Of a stretch of 64,000 bases of DNA, positions 1 to 10,292 are shown piece after piece (the first letter of the stretch is position 1; each line of letters begins with the position of its first letter). Source of the stretch: Rhodoblastus sp963710275 (GTDB lineage: Bacteria > Pseudomonadota > Alphaproteobacteria > Rhizobiales > Beijerinckiaceae); assembly GCA_963710275.1 (NCBI GenBank), contig CAVPZS010000012.1, positions 598,058 to 662,057 of the forward strand, in the 5' to 3' direction. Made by a program: the position numbers and the translations under genes. The notes under the pieces were generated by a model, which did no database searches, was not told the origin of the DNA, and was given only the letters and a program-made list of their open reading frames with translations.

Positions 1-1569
<1,569 letters not shown>

Positions 1570-1587
1570 ACAGGAGAGTTTTCCTGC

Positions 1588-1622
1588 AAAGCCCGCGGGT
1601 CGAACTCGCGGGCTTTATTTTT
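1588..1622 (+). terminator. Rho-independent terminator of rpoD
   Basis: A perfect 10-bp inverted repeat (AAAGCCCGCG at 1588-1597 with CGCGGGCTTT at 1607-1616) has a 9-base loop and is followed by a T-rich run (ATTTTT). It lies 18 bases after the rpoD stop and separates rpoD from the 6S RNA gene. Confidence 0.9.
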
Positions 1623-1667
1623 GCGCGGGGCTGGCGCTGGCGGTCGAAGGCCCCTAGATTGTTCGAG

Positions 1668-1804
1668 CGGCGCTGCGGGGTGCGTGAGGATATTTCCCCG
1701 GGGCCTTACGATCCCAACGGGAGCTGTCCCTGTCTTCGTCCGTGGACTTAGGCACATGGCGCCCACCTACTTTGTAGGTACCCGGGATCGCATCCCACGG
1801 CTTT
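1668..1804 (+). ncRNA. ssrS: 6S RNA (SsrS)
   Basis: 6S RNA binds sigma-70 holoenzyme and acts as a decoy promoter in stationary phase. Here the terminal stem pairs GGGGTGCG (about 1677-1684) with CGCATCCC (about 1790-1797), and the flanking GC/GC bases extend it. The interior carries the blocks typical of alphaproteobacterial 6S RNA: CCCCGGGGCCTTACG, then GGGAGCTGTCCCTG, then a purine-rich return strand. It lies directly upstream of the 5-formyltetrahydrofolate cyclo-ligase gene, the classic ssrS-fau (ygfA) arrangement. The exact ends were judged by eye from the closing stem and could be off by 5-10 bases. Confidence 0.85.
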
Positions 1805-1859
1805 TGTGGCCCGCACCCTTAGGTTTTCGCTTTCCAGAATTTCCCCAGTCAGGTTCGGG

Positions 1860-2459
1860 ATGACCGCCAAAGGCGCCTTGCGGGCGGAGTTGCGGGCGGC
1901 GCGGGATGCGCATCCCCAAAGCGAGCGGCAGGCCGCGGCGCAAAAGCTGGCTGAGACAGCGCCGGGATTTTTGCGCGCCTTGCTGCGAAAAAGCGCCGCC
2001 TTCGCGCCGGCGCCGCCTTCAGAAATCCCCATCGCCCTCTACACGGCTTTGCCGGGCGAACTCGATTGCCTGCCGCTCTTGGAAGAACTCGGCCGGCAGG
2101 GCTTTCCCACTCTGCTGCCGGTCGCCGGGGAAAAGGCCACGCCGCTCAAATTCCGGCTGTGGCGGCCGGGCGATCCTTTGGTTTCAGGGCGTTATGGCCT
2201 GCGAGAGCCGGACGCGGCCGCGCGGGAAAAAACGCCGAAAATCGTGCTCGCGCCCTTGCTGGGCTTTGACGTGCGCGGCGGCCGGCTCGGCTTCGGCGGC
2301 GGCTATTATGACGTGACGCTGGCGCATTTGCGCGGGAGCGGCCCGGTTCTGGCCGGCGGCCTCGCCTTCGCCTTGCAAAAAACCGACATGATTCCGCTGG
2401 AAGCGCACGACGCAAAGCTCGATTTCGTGATAACGGAAGAGGGATTTTTCGTATTTTAG
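1860..2459 (+). CDS. fau: 5-formyltetrahydrofolate cyclo-ligase
   Basis: This enzyme converts 5-formyl-THF to 5,10-methenyl-THF using ATP and so recycles a folate storage form in the cytosol. The 199-residue protein has the family signature GGRLGFGGGYYD at residues about 139-150 and the N-terminal basic segment ALRAELRAARDAH. The ATG at 1860 is chosen because it directly precedes this conserved N-terminus; a start at 1806 would read through the end of the 6S RNA region. It sits downstream of 6S RNA and 10 bases before the YmdB-type gene, so the two genes are probably co-transcribed, possibly with 6S RNA as leader. Confidence 0.93.
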   Translation: MTAKGALRAELRAARDAHPQSERQAAAQKLAETAPGFLRALLRKSAAFAPAPPSEIPIALYTALPGELDCLPLLEELGRQGFPTLLPVAGEKATPLKFRLWRPGDPLVSGRYGLREPDAAAREKTPKIVLAPLLGFDVRGGRLGFGGGYYDVTLAHLRGSGPVLAGGLAFALQKTDMIPLEAHDAKLDFVITEEGFFVF

Positions 2460-2469
2460 CGGAGACCCG

Positions 2470-3276
2470 ATGCGCATTCTTTTCATCGGCGATGTCGTCG
2501 GCCGGACCGGCCGCGCCGCCATCGCCGAGCATGTGCCGGCCCTCCGCAAGAAACTGGCGCTCGATTTCGTCGTCGCCAATGGCGAGAACGCCGCCGGGGG
2601 GTTCGGCATTACCGAGGTCATCGCGCAGGAGTTCCTCAACGCCGGGGTGGATTGCATCACGCTCGGCAACCATTCCTTCGATCAGCGCGAGGCGCTGGTG
2701 TTCATCGAGCGAGCGCCCCATGTGCTGCGGCCCTTGAACTATCCGCCGGGCACGCCGGGACGCGGCGCCTGGCTCTACGAGACCGTCGGGGGAGAGCGGG
2801 TGCTGGTCATGAGCGTGATCGGCCGGGTGTTCATGGACGCGATGGACGATCCCTTCGCCGCCGTGGAGAAGGAATTGGCCGCTTGCCCGCTGGGGATTGG
2901 CTGCGACGCCATCATCCTCGACCTGCACGCCGAGGCGTCGAGCGAGAAACAGGCGCTGGCGCATTTCGCCGACGGCCGCGTCTCCATGGCCATTGGCACC
3001 CATACTCACGTCCCTACCGCCGACGCCCGCATCCTTTCCCACGGCACCGCCTTCCAGACCGACGCCGGCATGACCGGCGATTACGACTCCGTCATCGGCA
3101 TGGACAAGGAAGAGCCGATTCGGCGGTTTACCCGCAAGACGCCGGGCGCGCGCTTCGAGCCGGCGGAAGGCGCGGCGACCCTTTGCGGGCTGTTCGTCGA
3201 AACCGGCGCCGATGGATTGGCCAGGACTGTGACGCCGGTGCGGATCGGCGGAGCGCTGTTGCAGGCAGTCCCCTAG
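2470..3276 (+). CDS. YmdB-family metallophosphoesterase (TIGR00282)
   Basis: This is a calcineurin-like dimetal phosphoesterase of the YmdB family. Characterised members hydrolyse 2',3'-cyclic nucleotides and affect biofilm or motility programmes. The 268-residue protein shows the expected metal-binding blocks: GDVVGRTGR at 7-15, NGENAAGGFG at about 37-46, GNHSFDQ at 66-72, DLHAEASSEK at about 153-162 and GTHTHVPTAD at about 176-185, and a C-terminal MTGDYDSVIG segment. It lies 10 bases after fau, and the fau-ymdB pairing is common in alphaproteobacteria. The fold is certain; the physiological substrate in this organism is not shown. Confidence 0.93.
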   Translation: MRILFIGDVVGRTGRAAIAEHVPALRKKLALDFVVANGENAAGGFGITEVIAQEFLNAGVDCITLGNHSFDQREALVFIERAPHVLRPLNYPPGTPGRGAWLYETVGGERVLVMSVIGRVFMDAMDDPFAAVEKELAACPLGIGCDAIILDLHAEASSEKQALAHFADGRVSMAIGTHTHVPTADARILSHGTAFQTDAGMTGDYDSVIGMDKEEPIRRFTRKTPGARFEPAEGAATLCGLFVETGADGLARTVTPVRIGGALLQAVP

Positions 3277-3287
3277 GCTATGGCGTC

Positions 3288-3310
3288 GCGCGCGCCTTTG
3301 GGGCGCGCGC
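3288..3310. terminator. Possible bidirectional hairpin between convergent genes
   Basis: GCGCGCGCC (3288-3296) and GGCGCGCGC (3302-3310) form a 9-bp GC-only stem with a 5-base loop between the convergent YmdB-type and ohr genes. No U-tract follows on either strand, so a terminator role is inferred from position. Confidence 0.45.
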
Positions 3311-3331
3311 AAATGGCTATCGGCGGATCGG

Positions 3332-3757
3332 TCAGCCGATCGTGATCTTCACGTCGATATTGTTGCGGGTGGCGTTGGAATAGGGGCAAACCTCATGCGC
3401 CTTGGCCGCGAGCGTTTCGGCCTCTGTCTGCGTCAGGCCGGGCAGCGCGACTTCGAGCGCGATGGTCAGGCCGAAGCCGCCTTCCGAACGCGGGCCTATG
3501 CCGACCGTGGAGGTGACCGTCGCATTATCAGGCACTTTCGGACCGCCCTGCGAGGCCACGAATTTCATCGCGCCGATGAAGCAAGCGGCGTAGCCGGACG
3601 CGAATAATTGCTCCGGATTGACGCCGGAACCGCCCGCGCCGCCGAGCTCCTTCGGCGTCGACAGGATCGCGGAAAATGCTTTGTCGAGGGTTGCGACCTC
3701 GCCGTCGCGACCTCCCTTGGCGCGCGCGGACGTGGAATAGACGACTGTGACGGGCAT
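3332..3757 (-). CDS. ohr: Organic hydroperoxide resistance protein Ohr (OsmC family)
   Basis: Ohr is a thiol peroxidase that reduces organic and lipid hydroperoxides in the cytosol, usually with lipoylated protein partners. The 141-residue length is typical. Both catalytic cysteines are present: the peroxidatic Cys59 in YAACFIGAMKF and the resolving Cys124 in HEVCPYSNATRNN. The N-terminus VYSTSARAKGGRDG is standard for Ohr. The gene is divergent from ohrR across a 130-bp region holding a perfect 15-bp palindrome, which supports control by that repressor. Confidence 0.96.
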   Translation of the reverse strand: MPVTVVYSTSARAKGGRDGEVATLDKAFSAILSTPKELGGAGGSGVNPEQLFASGYAACFIGAMKFVASQGGPKVPDNATVTSTVGIGPRSEGGFGLTIALEVALPGLTQTEAETLAAKAHEVCPYSNATRNNIDVKITIG

Positions 3758-3779
3758 GATATCCTCCTTAATTATCGCT

Positions 3780-3794
3780 TACGATTAAATCGTA
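3780..3794. promoter_or_regulatory. Probable OhrR operator
   Basis: TACGATT-A-AATCGTA is a perfect 7+7 inverted repeat in the AT-rich gap between ohr and ohrR, 23 bp upstream of the ohr start. It is followed by an AT-rich stretch (ACGATATAATATG) that could hold a -10 element. The position and symmetry fit an OhrR dimer site. The assignment rests on context; no footprint data exist here. Confidence 0.7.
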
Positions 3795-3887
3795 CACGAT
3801 ATAATATGGCCGGCGTTGCGAGCGGTCAAGCGCTTTGTCCAAGCTGGCGTAGCCGCTAACATGGGCCGCCGCCATCAGGATTTAAAA

Positions 3888-4352
3888 ATGAGTGAAAGCC
3901 TAGAGAACCCGAGTCGCCGCGCTCCTACCCTCGCCGAAATGCTTTGCTTCTCGGTCTATGGAGCGAACCAGGCCTTCGGCCGCGTCTACAAGGCGCTGCT
4001 GGCGCCTATGGGCCTGACCTATCCGCAATTTCTGGTCATGCTCGCCTTGCTCGAGCAGGACGACCGGACGGTTGGGGCGCTGGGCGAGCAACTGGGTCTG
4101 GAATCGAGCACGTTGACGCCGCTGCTCAAACGGATGGAAGCCGCCGGCCTTCTCGCCCGCGCCCGCGACGCCGCGGATGAAAGGCAGGTGCGCGTGCGCC
4201 TGACCGTCCAAGGCGAGGCCCTGCGCGCGAAAGCGGCCGAAATTCCGTCGAAATTGCTGGCCGCCTCGGGCCTGACTATCGAACGCGTCATGGCCCTGCG
4301 CGGCGAGATCGAAAGCCTGACCGCCCATCTACAAGCCGGCGCAAAGCCCTGA
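3888..4352 (+). CDS. ohrR: MarR-family peroxide sensor-repressor OhrR
   Basis: OhrR represses ohr and loses DNA affinity when its N-terminal cysteine is oxidised by organic peroxides. This 154-residue protein has the diagnostic reactive Cys20 in EMLCFSVYGAN, followed by the winged helix (LGEQLGLESSTLTPLLKRMEAAGLL) and the wing residues DERQVRVRLT. The ATG at 3888 was chosen because it sits just before the conserved N-terminal helix; earlier in-frame starts would run into the ohr promoter region. A single reactive Cys near the N-terminus suggests the one-Cys type, though a distal Cys is not obvious. Confidence 0.93.
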   Translation: MSESLENPSRRAPTLAEMLCFSVYGANQAFGRVYKALLAPMGLTYPQFLVMLALLEQDDRTVGALGEQLGLESSTLTPLLKRMEAAGLLARARDAADERQVRVRLTVQGEALRAKAAEIPSKLLAASGLTIERVMALRGEIESLTAHLQAGAKP

Positions 4353-4652
4353 CAGTTGCGTTTTTGCAACAGGGGGCGGTTGTTTTGCCAGTTTGAAAGC
4401 GCCGCTCGTCCCCCTGCGCGCTGAAAATCAAGTTAAACTGCTGAATTTTACGGCGCATGCACAAGGAATAGGCGTGTCAAAAGTATAAATTAGACAAAAC
4501 TCGCGTAAAGCAGTGAAATCTTTATATGTTCTTTATACTGCCTCACGTCTTCGTGAATTGTTTCCTTGCCTGCCTCGACCTTACGCTGAACTGACAGCAA
4601 TGCAGGCGACGCGTCGGCAATTCGATTTGCGCGTTGCGAGTGGGGCAAGCTC
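4353..4652. other. Gene-free interval upstream of the outer-membrane protein gene
   Basis: About 300 bases lie between ohrR and the barrel-protein gene. No convincing coding frame was seen on either strand. The interval holds a short hairpin just after ohrR (GTTGC...GCAAC, 4355-4370) and AT-rich stretches from about 4430 to 4560 that probably carry the promoter and leader of the downstream outer-membrane gene. Confidence 0.5.
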
Positions 4653-6966
4653 ATGAAAAGCAAATTACTCTTTACTGCCAGTATCTTGGCTCTCGTTGCC
4701 GGTTCGGCCGCGGCGGCCGACCTTCCGTCAACCAAGGAGGCGCCCGTCGCGCCCCTGCCGGCCTTCACCTGGAAAGGCTTTTACGCCGGCGTCGCCGCCG
4801 GCGGCGTCTGGACGGGCGCCAAGGTCAACCAGCCTGGTTTCGAGACCGCCAACGTGAGCGGCTCCAGCGGCGCCCTGGCGGGGCTGGTGGGCTACAATAT
4901 GCAGTTTGGCCAGTTCGTGGCTGGCATCGAAGGCGAGCTAGGGTGGCAGAACGCCGTTGGTTCGGGCCATTTCATCGACGGGTCCAGCGGGCTTCCGACC
5001 AATCTATCCATCGGTTCGGAATATGAGATGCGCATGCGCGGCCGCCTGGGCTACGCCTTCGGCAATGCGCTGGTCTATGCGGCCGGCGGCTCCTCTTTCA
5101 CCGGCGAGCGCGTCAACCTCGTCGACAAGGGTACGGGCTCGTATTCGACGGTCAGAAACGACCTCACCGGCTACAATATCGGCGGCGGCGTCGATTACGC
5201 CTTCGCGCCGAACTGGGTCGCGCGCGTCGAATATATCCATGACAGCTACAACACCCTGCAATACAACTTCTCACAAGGGGGCATTAATTCGGGGCTGTTC
5301 AACGACCGGCGTGTTTCGGCTGCGAATGACACTGTTCGCGCCAGCCTGATCTATAATTTCGGCCCGGGCGCCGCGCCGGGGACGCAGAGCCAACCGGACG
5401 ATCCTGCCTACACCAGCAAGGCCCTGGATAACCTCGGCGATTCCTTCTTCATTCGGCTGGTGAACTATTACAAGCTGGAATGGGGTCATAATGGCGCCCC
5501 CGTCGATCCGTCCGCGCCGGCCTCGCGCCGCGCCGACTGGACGCCGCCGCCGGAATCCTCGCCGCCCATGCCCTTCCAGGAATATTCCTATGGCGGCACG
5601 ACCAACCTCGGCGTCAACCGCACGGCCTCAGTGGACAGCCCGCTGATGGTGGCGCTCGGAACCACGTCGCTCGGTAAGTTCATGAGCGACTACGGCCTGC
5701 AGATGTACGGCTGGGTCAATGTCGGCGGCAATGTCAGCAGCAACCACCTGCATGACGGCGGCAATTTCCCCGCCGCCTATATGTACAGCCCCAATACGGT
5801 CAGCCTCGACCAGGCAGTGATGTATGTCGAGCGCACCCCCGACACGGTGCAAAAGGACCACATCGATTGGGGTTTCCGCTTTTCCGCCATCTATGGCGAG
5901 AACTACCGCTATACGACCTCCTATGGCGTCGCCAGTTGGCAATTGCTGAACCACAATGACGTCAATGGCTACGACTTCCCGATGGTCTATGGCGAAATCT
6001 TTTTCCCGCAGGTCGCGGAGGGCATGCTGGTTCGCATCGGCCGCTTCATTTCGCTGCCGGACATCGAGGCTCAGCTCGCGCCGAACAATTACATGTATTC
6101 GCACTCGATGACCTACGCTTTCGACAACTACACCAATAACGGCATCCAGGCGTCGATCGCGCTGACCAAGAACCTGTTCATCCAGCCGGGCATTGGCATG
6201 GGCTCTGACACGGCTATCTGGAATACCGGCGCACGGTTGACCAATCTGGCTCAGAGCTTGCCGGGTTATGGGACCAATCCGCTCTTTTCGGGTTCGAGCT
6301 TCCTGAAAGATCCGGGCGCCATCCCCTCCTACACCCTGTGCCTGCGCTACCAGACCGACAGCGCCAACGACAACCTCTATCTCTGCGGCGACGCGCTGAA
6401 CAAGGGACAATGGGGTTACAACAACTTGCAATGGATCGGCGGCACCTATTACCACAGGTTCAACGATCAGTGGCACATCGCCCTTGAAATCGTGGAACAT
6501 CCACGAAACCAAGGTGCCGAATAACCAGAACGCGGAGGCGAACGCCTTCATCGCCGCTGGCGGCACGCCGTTCTCGCCGCAATACATCCCCTTCAACGCG
6601 CCCGGCACGGCGAACTGCCGAAATACGGCTCAGATCTACTGCACAACGAATACTCAGACCTTCCTGACCTATCTGAACTATCAGTTTTCGCCGATGGACA
6701 ACCTGTCGTTCCGCACTGAATATTTTAACGACATGACGGGCCAGCGCACCGGCGTCGCCACCTCCTATGCCGAATGGTCGATCGGCTTGCAACACTGGTT
6801 CTCGCCGCAGATCGAAGTCCGTCCGGAATTCACCTACTACCGGTCGTTCCAGGCCAACGCCTTCAACGGCAACGCCAACTTCTTCGGTCAGAGCGGCAAT
6901 CCAGCCGATCTTCCAAACAGGAACTGGGCGGCCGTGCTCGCCGGCGACATCATCATCCACTTCTGA
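4653..6966 (+). CDS. Outer-membrane protein with Omp25-like N-terminal barrel and BBP2-like porin C-terminal region (one frame break)
   Basis: The protein begins with a clear signal peptide (cleaved after about GSAAAA). Residues about 30-245 resemble an Omp25/RopB-type eight-stranded barrel: it begins with WKGFYAGVAAGG, has a RGRLGYAFG strand and ends in SLIYNFG. A proline-rich linker (about 280-310) leads into a long second part (about 310-770) resembling OmpL/BBP2-type beta-barrel porins, which ends in the terminal phenylalanine IIIHF. The frame is broken near 6487: GCC CTT GAA ATC should read GCC CTT GAA TCG TGG, giving ALESWNIHETK, so one A is extra. If corrected, the product is about 770 residues. 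The extra A lies in a would-be GAATC site, which favours a sequencing artefact. Transport specificity is unknown. Confidence 0.82.
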
Positions 6967-6995
6967 TTGGAGCAACGCTCTCTCATTATTCGGCG

Positions 6996-7020
6996 GGTGC
7001 GGCGAAAATTTCGCCGCACC
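6996..7020. repeat. Perfect inverted repeat after the outer-membrane gene
   Basis: A 25-base palindrome with 12-bp arms (GGTGCGGCGAAA / TTTCGCCGCACC) lies 30 bases past the stop of the barrel protein. It is a plausible transcription terminator or mRNA-stabilising stem, although no clear U-run follows. The rest of the 284-base gap to yebC shows no convincing gene. Confidence 0.6.
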
Positions 7021-7250
7021 TCAAACTTTCGGGGCCGGGCGGCTATGCCCGGCCTCTCGAAGTCTGACCACCGCGGCAAGGATCTTCGGCGACGGCGACG
7101 GCAGGCGCGCTTAAAGTGTTTCGCCGCAGGGCGCCCCACTTTTCAGGCGGCTCGCGCGCGTCTATAAGGCGCGATCCTTTTTACGCCCCCAGGCCGCGCA
7201 TAAGCAGAACAACCGGCGCGAGGGCGAAGCCAGATCGATCAGGGGCGCAT

Positions 7251-7997
7251 ATGGCCGGGCATAGTCAGTTCAAGAACATCATGCATCGCAAGGGCAAGGC
7301 CGACGCCGCCCGCTCAAAGCTGTTTTCCAAGCTGGCGCGCGAAATCACCGTCGCCGCCAAGATGGGCCTGCCCGACCCGAACATGAACGCCCGCCTGCGC
7401 GCCGCGTGCATCGCCGCCCGCGTCGAAAACATGCCCAAGGACAATATCGAGCGGGCGATCAAGAAGGCCGCCGGCGCCGACGGCGAGAACTACGACGAAG
7501 TGCGCTACGAAGGCTATGCGCCCGGCGGCGTCGCTGTGATCGTCGAGGCCCTGACCGACAATCGCAACCGCACCGCCGGCGAAGTGCGCTCCTATTTCAC
7601 CAAGGCGGGCGGGGCGCTGGCCGAAACCGGGGCGGTGTCCTTCATGTTCGACCATGTCGGCCAAATCGAATTCGACGCCAAGGCTGCGAGCGAGGACGCC
7701 ATGATGGAGGCGGCCATCGAGGCCGGCGCCGAAGATGTCGCCTCGACGCCGGACGGCCACGAAATTACCACCACGCTGGAAGATCTGGTCGAAGTGACCA
7801 GGGCCTTGGAAGCGAAATTCGGCGAGCCGAGGAAGTCGAAGCTGGTCTGGAAGCCGCAGAACAATATCGCGGTGGACGACGAAGCCGGCGAAAAGATCTT
7901 GCGCCTGATCGGGTCGCTGGAAGACAATGACGACGTGCAGAACGTCTACGCCAATTTTGAAATCTCCGACGCTCTGGTCACGAAAATGGGTGGCTGA
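7251..7997 (+). CDS. yebC: YebC/PmpR-family transcription or translation factor
   Basis: YebC-family proteins are conserved DNA- or ribosome-associated regulators; some members relieve ribosome stalling at proline stretches. The 248-residue protein starts with the hallmark MAGHSQFKNIMHRKGKAD and continues with LFSKLAREI, ENMPKDNIERAIKKA and GYAPGGVAVIVE. The ATG at 7251 is fixed by this conserved N-terminus; longer in-frame starts are not supported. It normally lies near ruvC in this group, but here it stands alone, followed by a strong terminator. Confidence 0.96.
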   Translation: MAGHSQFKNIMHRKGKADAARSKLFSKLAREITVAAKMGLPDPNMNARLRAACIAARVENMPKDNIERAIKKAAGADGENYDEVRYEGYAPGGVAVIVEALTDNRNRTAGEVRSYFTKAGGALAETGAVSFMFDHVGQIEFDAKAASEDAMMEAAIEAGAEDVASTPDGHEITTTLEDLVEVTRALEAKFGEPRKSKLVWKPQNNIAVDDEAGEKILRLIGSLEDNDDVQNVYANFEISDALVTKMGG

Positions 7998-8024
7998 ACC
8001 CGCTAAGCCGGATAAACTATTCAG

Positions 8025-8052
8025 ACCGCCGGAGCGATCCGGCGGTTTTTTT
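8025..8052 (+). terminator. Rho-independent terminator of yebC
   Basis: ACCGCCGGA (8025-8033) pairs with TCCGGCGGT (8038-8046) around a GCGA tetraloop and is followed by six more T residues. This is a textbook intrinsic terminator 28 bases after the yebC stop. Confidence 0.95.
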
Positions 8053-8240
8053 CGTCCGCCGCGGTCAAATCAAGGCTATTCGGAAGCCTGCATGACGTAA
8101 CGTAATTTAAATCGAAGTGTTGGTTGGGTTATAGGCAATGTAACGAGTCGATAATTCTCAAAATTCATGATTATTTAACAATAATCAGCGGAAAATCGTG
8201 GGGCATTTATTGCGCGACAGGCGGCCACGGAATCTCGACC

Positions 8241-10235
8241 ATGCAATTGACACTGCGGAGTTCCGGCCTGGGCGCTATTGCCGCCCTTTTTATCGTTGGC
8301 GCCGGGAACATGGCGATCTCCCTCTGGTCCAAAGAGGCGGCCTCCGATCGCGCGGCGGCTGTAGCGCGGATCGAGAAGCAGACGCACGAAATCATCATTC
8401 CGCTGATCACCGCGGTCAAGGACCTGCAGATCGACGTCGTGCAGGTCCAGCAATTCCTGACGGACACCTCGGCGACGCGCGGTCTCGACGGCCTCGACGA
8501 CGGCGTTGGCGAAGCGGCTAAATACGCTGAAAAATTCGCTGCTCACGCCGCCGAGGCGCGGCGTCTCGCCTCCGGCATGGACGACGGCGAGCTGGTCGCA
8601 AGTCTGGACCGGACCGCAGCCGCCTTTCCCGCCTTTTATGCAATGGGCCGGAAGATGACCGAGGCTTATGTCGCCGAGGGGCCGGCCGGCGGCAACAAGA
8701 TGATGGGCGGCTTCGACAAGGTCGCGGAGGAACTGACCACGGAACTGGAAAGCGTGGTCAAGCGGCGAGACGCGCTGGTGGAACAAAGTGAAGCGCAGAG
8801 CACGGCGGAGCTGGCGGCGCTGAACGCGACCCTGGCCCGCGCCTCGAACGCCACGCTCTTCGCCAACGCGCTTTCCTTCCTCGTCCTCATTGCCGCAACC
8901 GCAGGCCTGCTCAAGCTGATCATTGACCCGATCCTGCAAATGGCGGGGATTCTCGAAAAGCTGGCCGCCGGAAATCTCGACGTCGAGACCGTCGGGGTCG
9001 CGCATGACAACGAGATCGGCCGCATGGCGCGCGCCGCCGTGGTGTTCCGCGAAAACGCCCTTCAACGTGAAAAGCTCGAGGAAGCGGCGCGCAGCGAACG
9101 GCAGCAGGAATTCCTGCGCCAGAAGCGCCTGGAGGAGCTGATCGCCCATTTTCGCAAGGACGTCGGCGAGATCGTCATGTCGGTCGGCTCCGAGGCGGAC
9201 AGGATGGGCGAGACGGCGCAAACCCTCAACGACGTCGCGACACGGGCCGAGGAGACATCGGAATCGGCGCGCGCCGCCGCCTCCGACGCCTCGGTCAATA
9301 TCCAGACGGTTTCCGTGGCCGCGGAAGAACTGGCCGCTTCGGTGAGCGAAATCTCGCACCAGATTCGCAACGCCAGCCAGAGCGCCCGCCAGGCGACCGA
9401 AATCGCGCGCCAAGCGGACGCCAATATTTCGAGTCTTCTCGCGTTTTCCGACAAGGTGGGCGAGATCGTCGAAATGATCCGGACGATCGCCCAGCAGACC
9501 AACCTGCTGGCGCTGAACGCCACCATCGAGGCGGCGCGCGCCGGCGAAGCGGGCAGGGGTTTCGCCGTCGTGGCCTCGGAAGTGAAGATTCTGGCCGGCC
9601 ACACGGCGAGGGCGACCGACGACGTCGCCGCGCAGATCGCCGCCATCCAGGGCGCGACGCACAAGGCCGTCGCGGACGTAAAGGCGATCACCGCCGCGGT
9701 CGCGGACATCGACGGGCTGACCGAGGCGGTCGCGGCCTCGGTGGCGCAGCAGAACGAGGCGACCAATGAAATCGCCAGCGCCATTTCCCGGGCTTCGTCA
9801 AGTTCCGCGTCCGCGTCGGGTGACGCCGCGCAGGTCGCGGTGGTGATCGGCGAGACCAGCGCCGAGGCCAGCTTCGTGACGGAGGCCACCAATCTGCTTT
9901 CGGCCTCGGCGAAGCGACTGAGCTCGACCGTCGAAAGTTTCCTGCGAGACGTAACCCAGGACGTCAAGGATCGCCGCAGCGGCGTGCGCCGCCGCACGAC
10001 CCAGGCCATCGTCGTGCTGGCCAATGGAAGGCGCATCCAGACCAGGCTCGCGGATATTTCCGACACCGGCGCGAAGATCTTCGCCACCGAGGAAATGCGC
10101 AGGAGCGAGCGCTTCCTCGTGGAGTTCGAGGACGCAAGCCGTATCGGCGCCAAAATGGTCTGGAACCAGGACGGGTTCGCCGGAATACAGTTCGATGCGC
10201 CGCTCGACGCCGCCAACGAGAGATTCGCCGCCTGA
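8241..10235 (+). CDS. Methyl-accepting chemotaxis protein with C-terminal PilZ domain
   Basis: This is an inner-membrane chemoreceptor of 664 residues. TM1 is at about 6-27, a helical periplasmic sensor of about 180 residues follows, TM2 is at about 207-229 and HAMP at about 228-282. A methyl-accepting signalling domain (about 320-550) carries the conserved hairpin tip IRTIAQQTNLLALNATIEAA. The C-terminal 90 residues form a PilZ-like domain: an RRxxxRRR-type cluster at the start (DRRSGVRRRT) and the DISDTGAKI motif, which together bind cyclic di-GMP in PilZ proteins. The ATG at 8241 directly precedes the hydrophobic segment; an earlier start would add 39 residues of unlikely composition. A frame-convincing gene with no cheA or cheW nearby, it is an orphan receptor. 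Confidence 0.93.
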   Translation: MQLTLRSSGLGAIAALFIVGAGNMAISLWSKEAASDRAAAVARIEKQTHEIIIPLITAVKDLQIDVVQVQQFLTDTSATRGLDGLDDGVGEAAKYAEKFAAHAAEARRLASGMDDGELVASLDRTAAAFPAFYAMGRKMTEAYVAEGPAGGNKMMGGFDKVAEELTTELESVVKRRDALVEQSEAQSTAELAALNATLARASNATLFANALSFLVLIAATAGLLKLIIDPILQMAGILEKLAAGNLDVETVGVAHDNEIGRMARAAVVFRENALQREKLEEAARSERQQEFLRQKRLEELIAHFRKDVGEIVMSVGSEADRMGETAQTLNDVATRAEETSESARAAASDASVNIQTVSVAAEELAASVSEISHQIRNASQSARQATEIARQADANISSLLAFSDKVGEIVEMIRTIAQQTNLLALNATIEAARAGEAGRGFAVVASEVKILAGHTARATDDVAAQIAAIQGATHKAVADVKAITAAVADIDGLTEAVAASVAQQNEATNEIASAISRASSSSASASGDAAQVAVVIGETSAEASFVTEATNLLSASAKRLSSTVESFLRDVTQDVKDRRSGVRRRTTQAIVVLANGRRIQTRLADISDTGAKIFATEEMRRSERFLVEFEDASRIGAKMVWNQDGFAGIQFDAPLDAANERFAA

Positions 10236-10259
10236 GGGCAGATTTCCGCGCACGCGCGC

Positions 10260-10285
10260 CACTTGCTGCCCGATATCGGCAAGTG
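10260..10285. terminator. Imperfect hairpin between convergent genes
   Basis: CACTTGC (10260-10266) and GCAAGTG (10279-10285) form a stem, with GATATC at the loop, in the 57-base gap between the convergent chemoreceptor and secretion-adaptor genes. No U-tract is present; a shared terminator is inferred from position. Confidence 0.4.
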
Positions 10286-10292
10286 ACGGCGC

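Noticed and set aside
8175..9662. A 495-residue minus-strand frame inside the chemoreceptor gene
   Set aside because: No recognisable domain; the sense strand encodes HAMP, signalling and PilZ parts.
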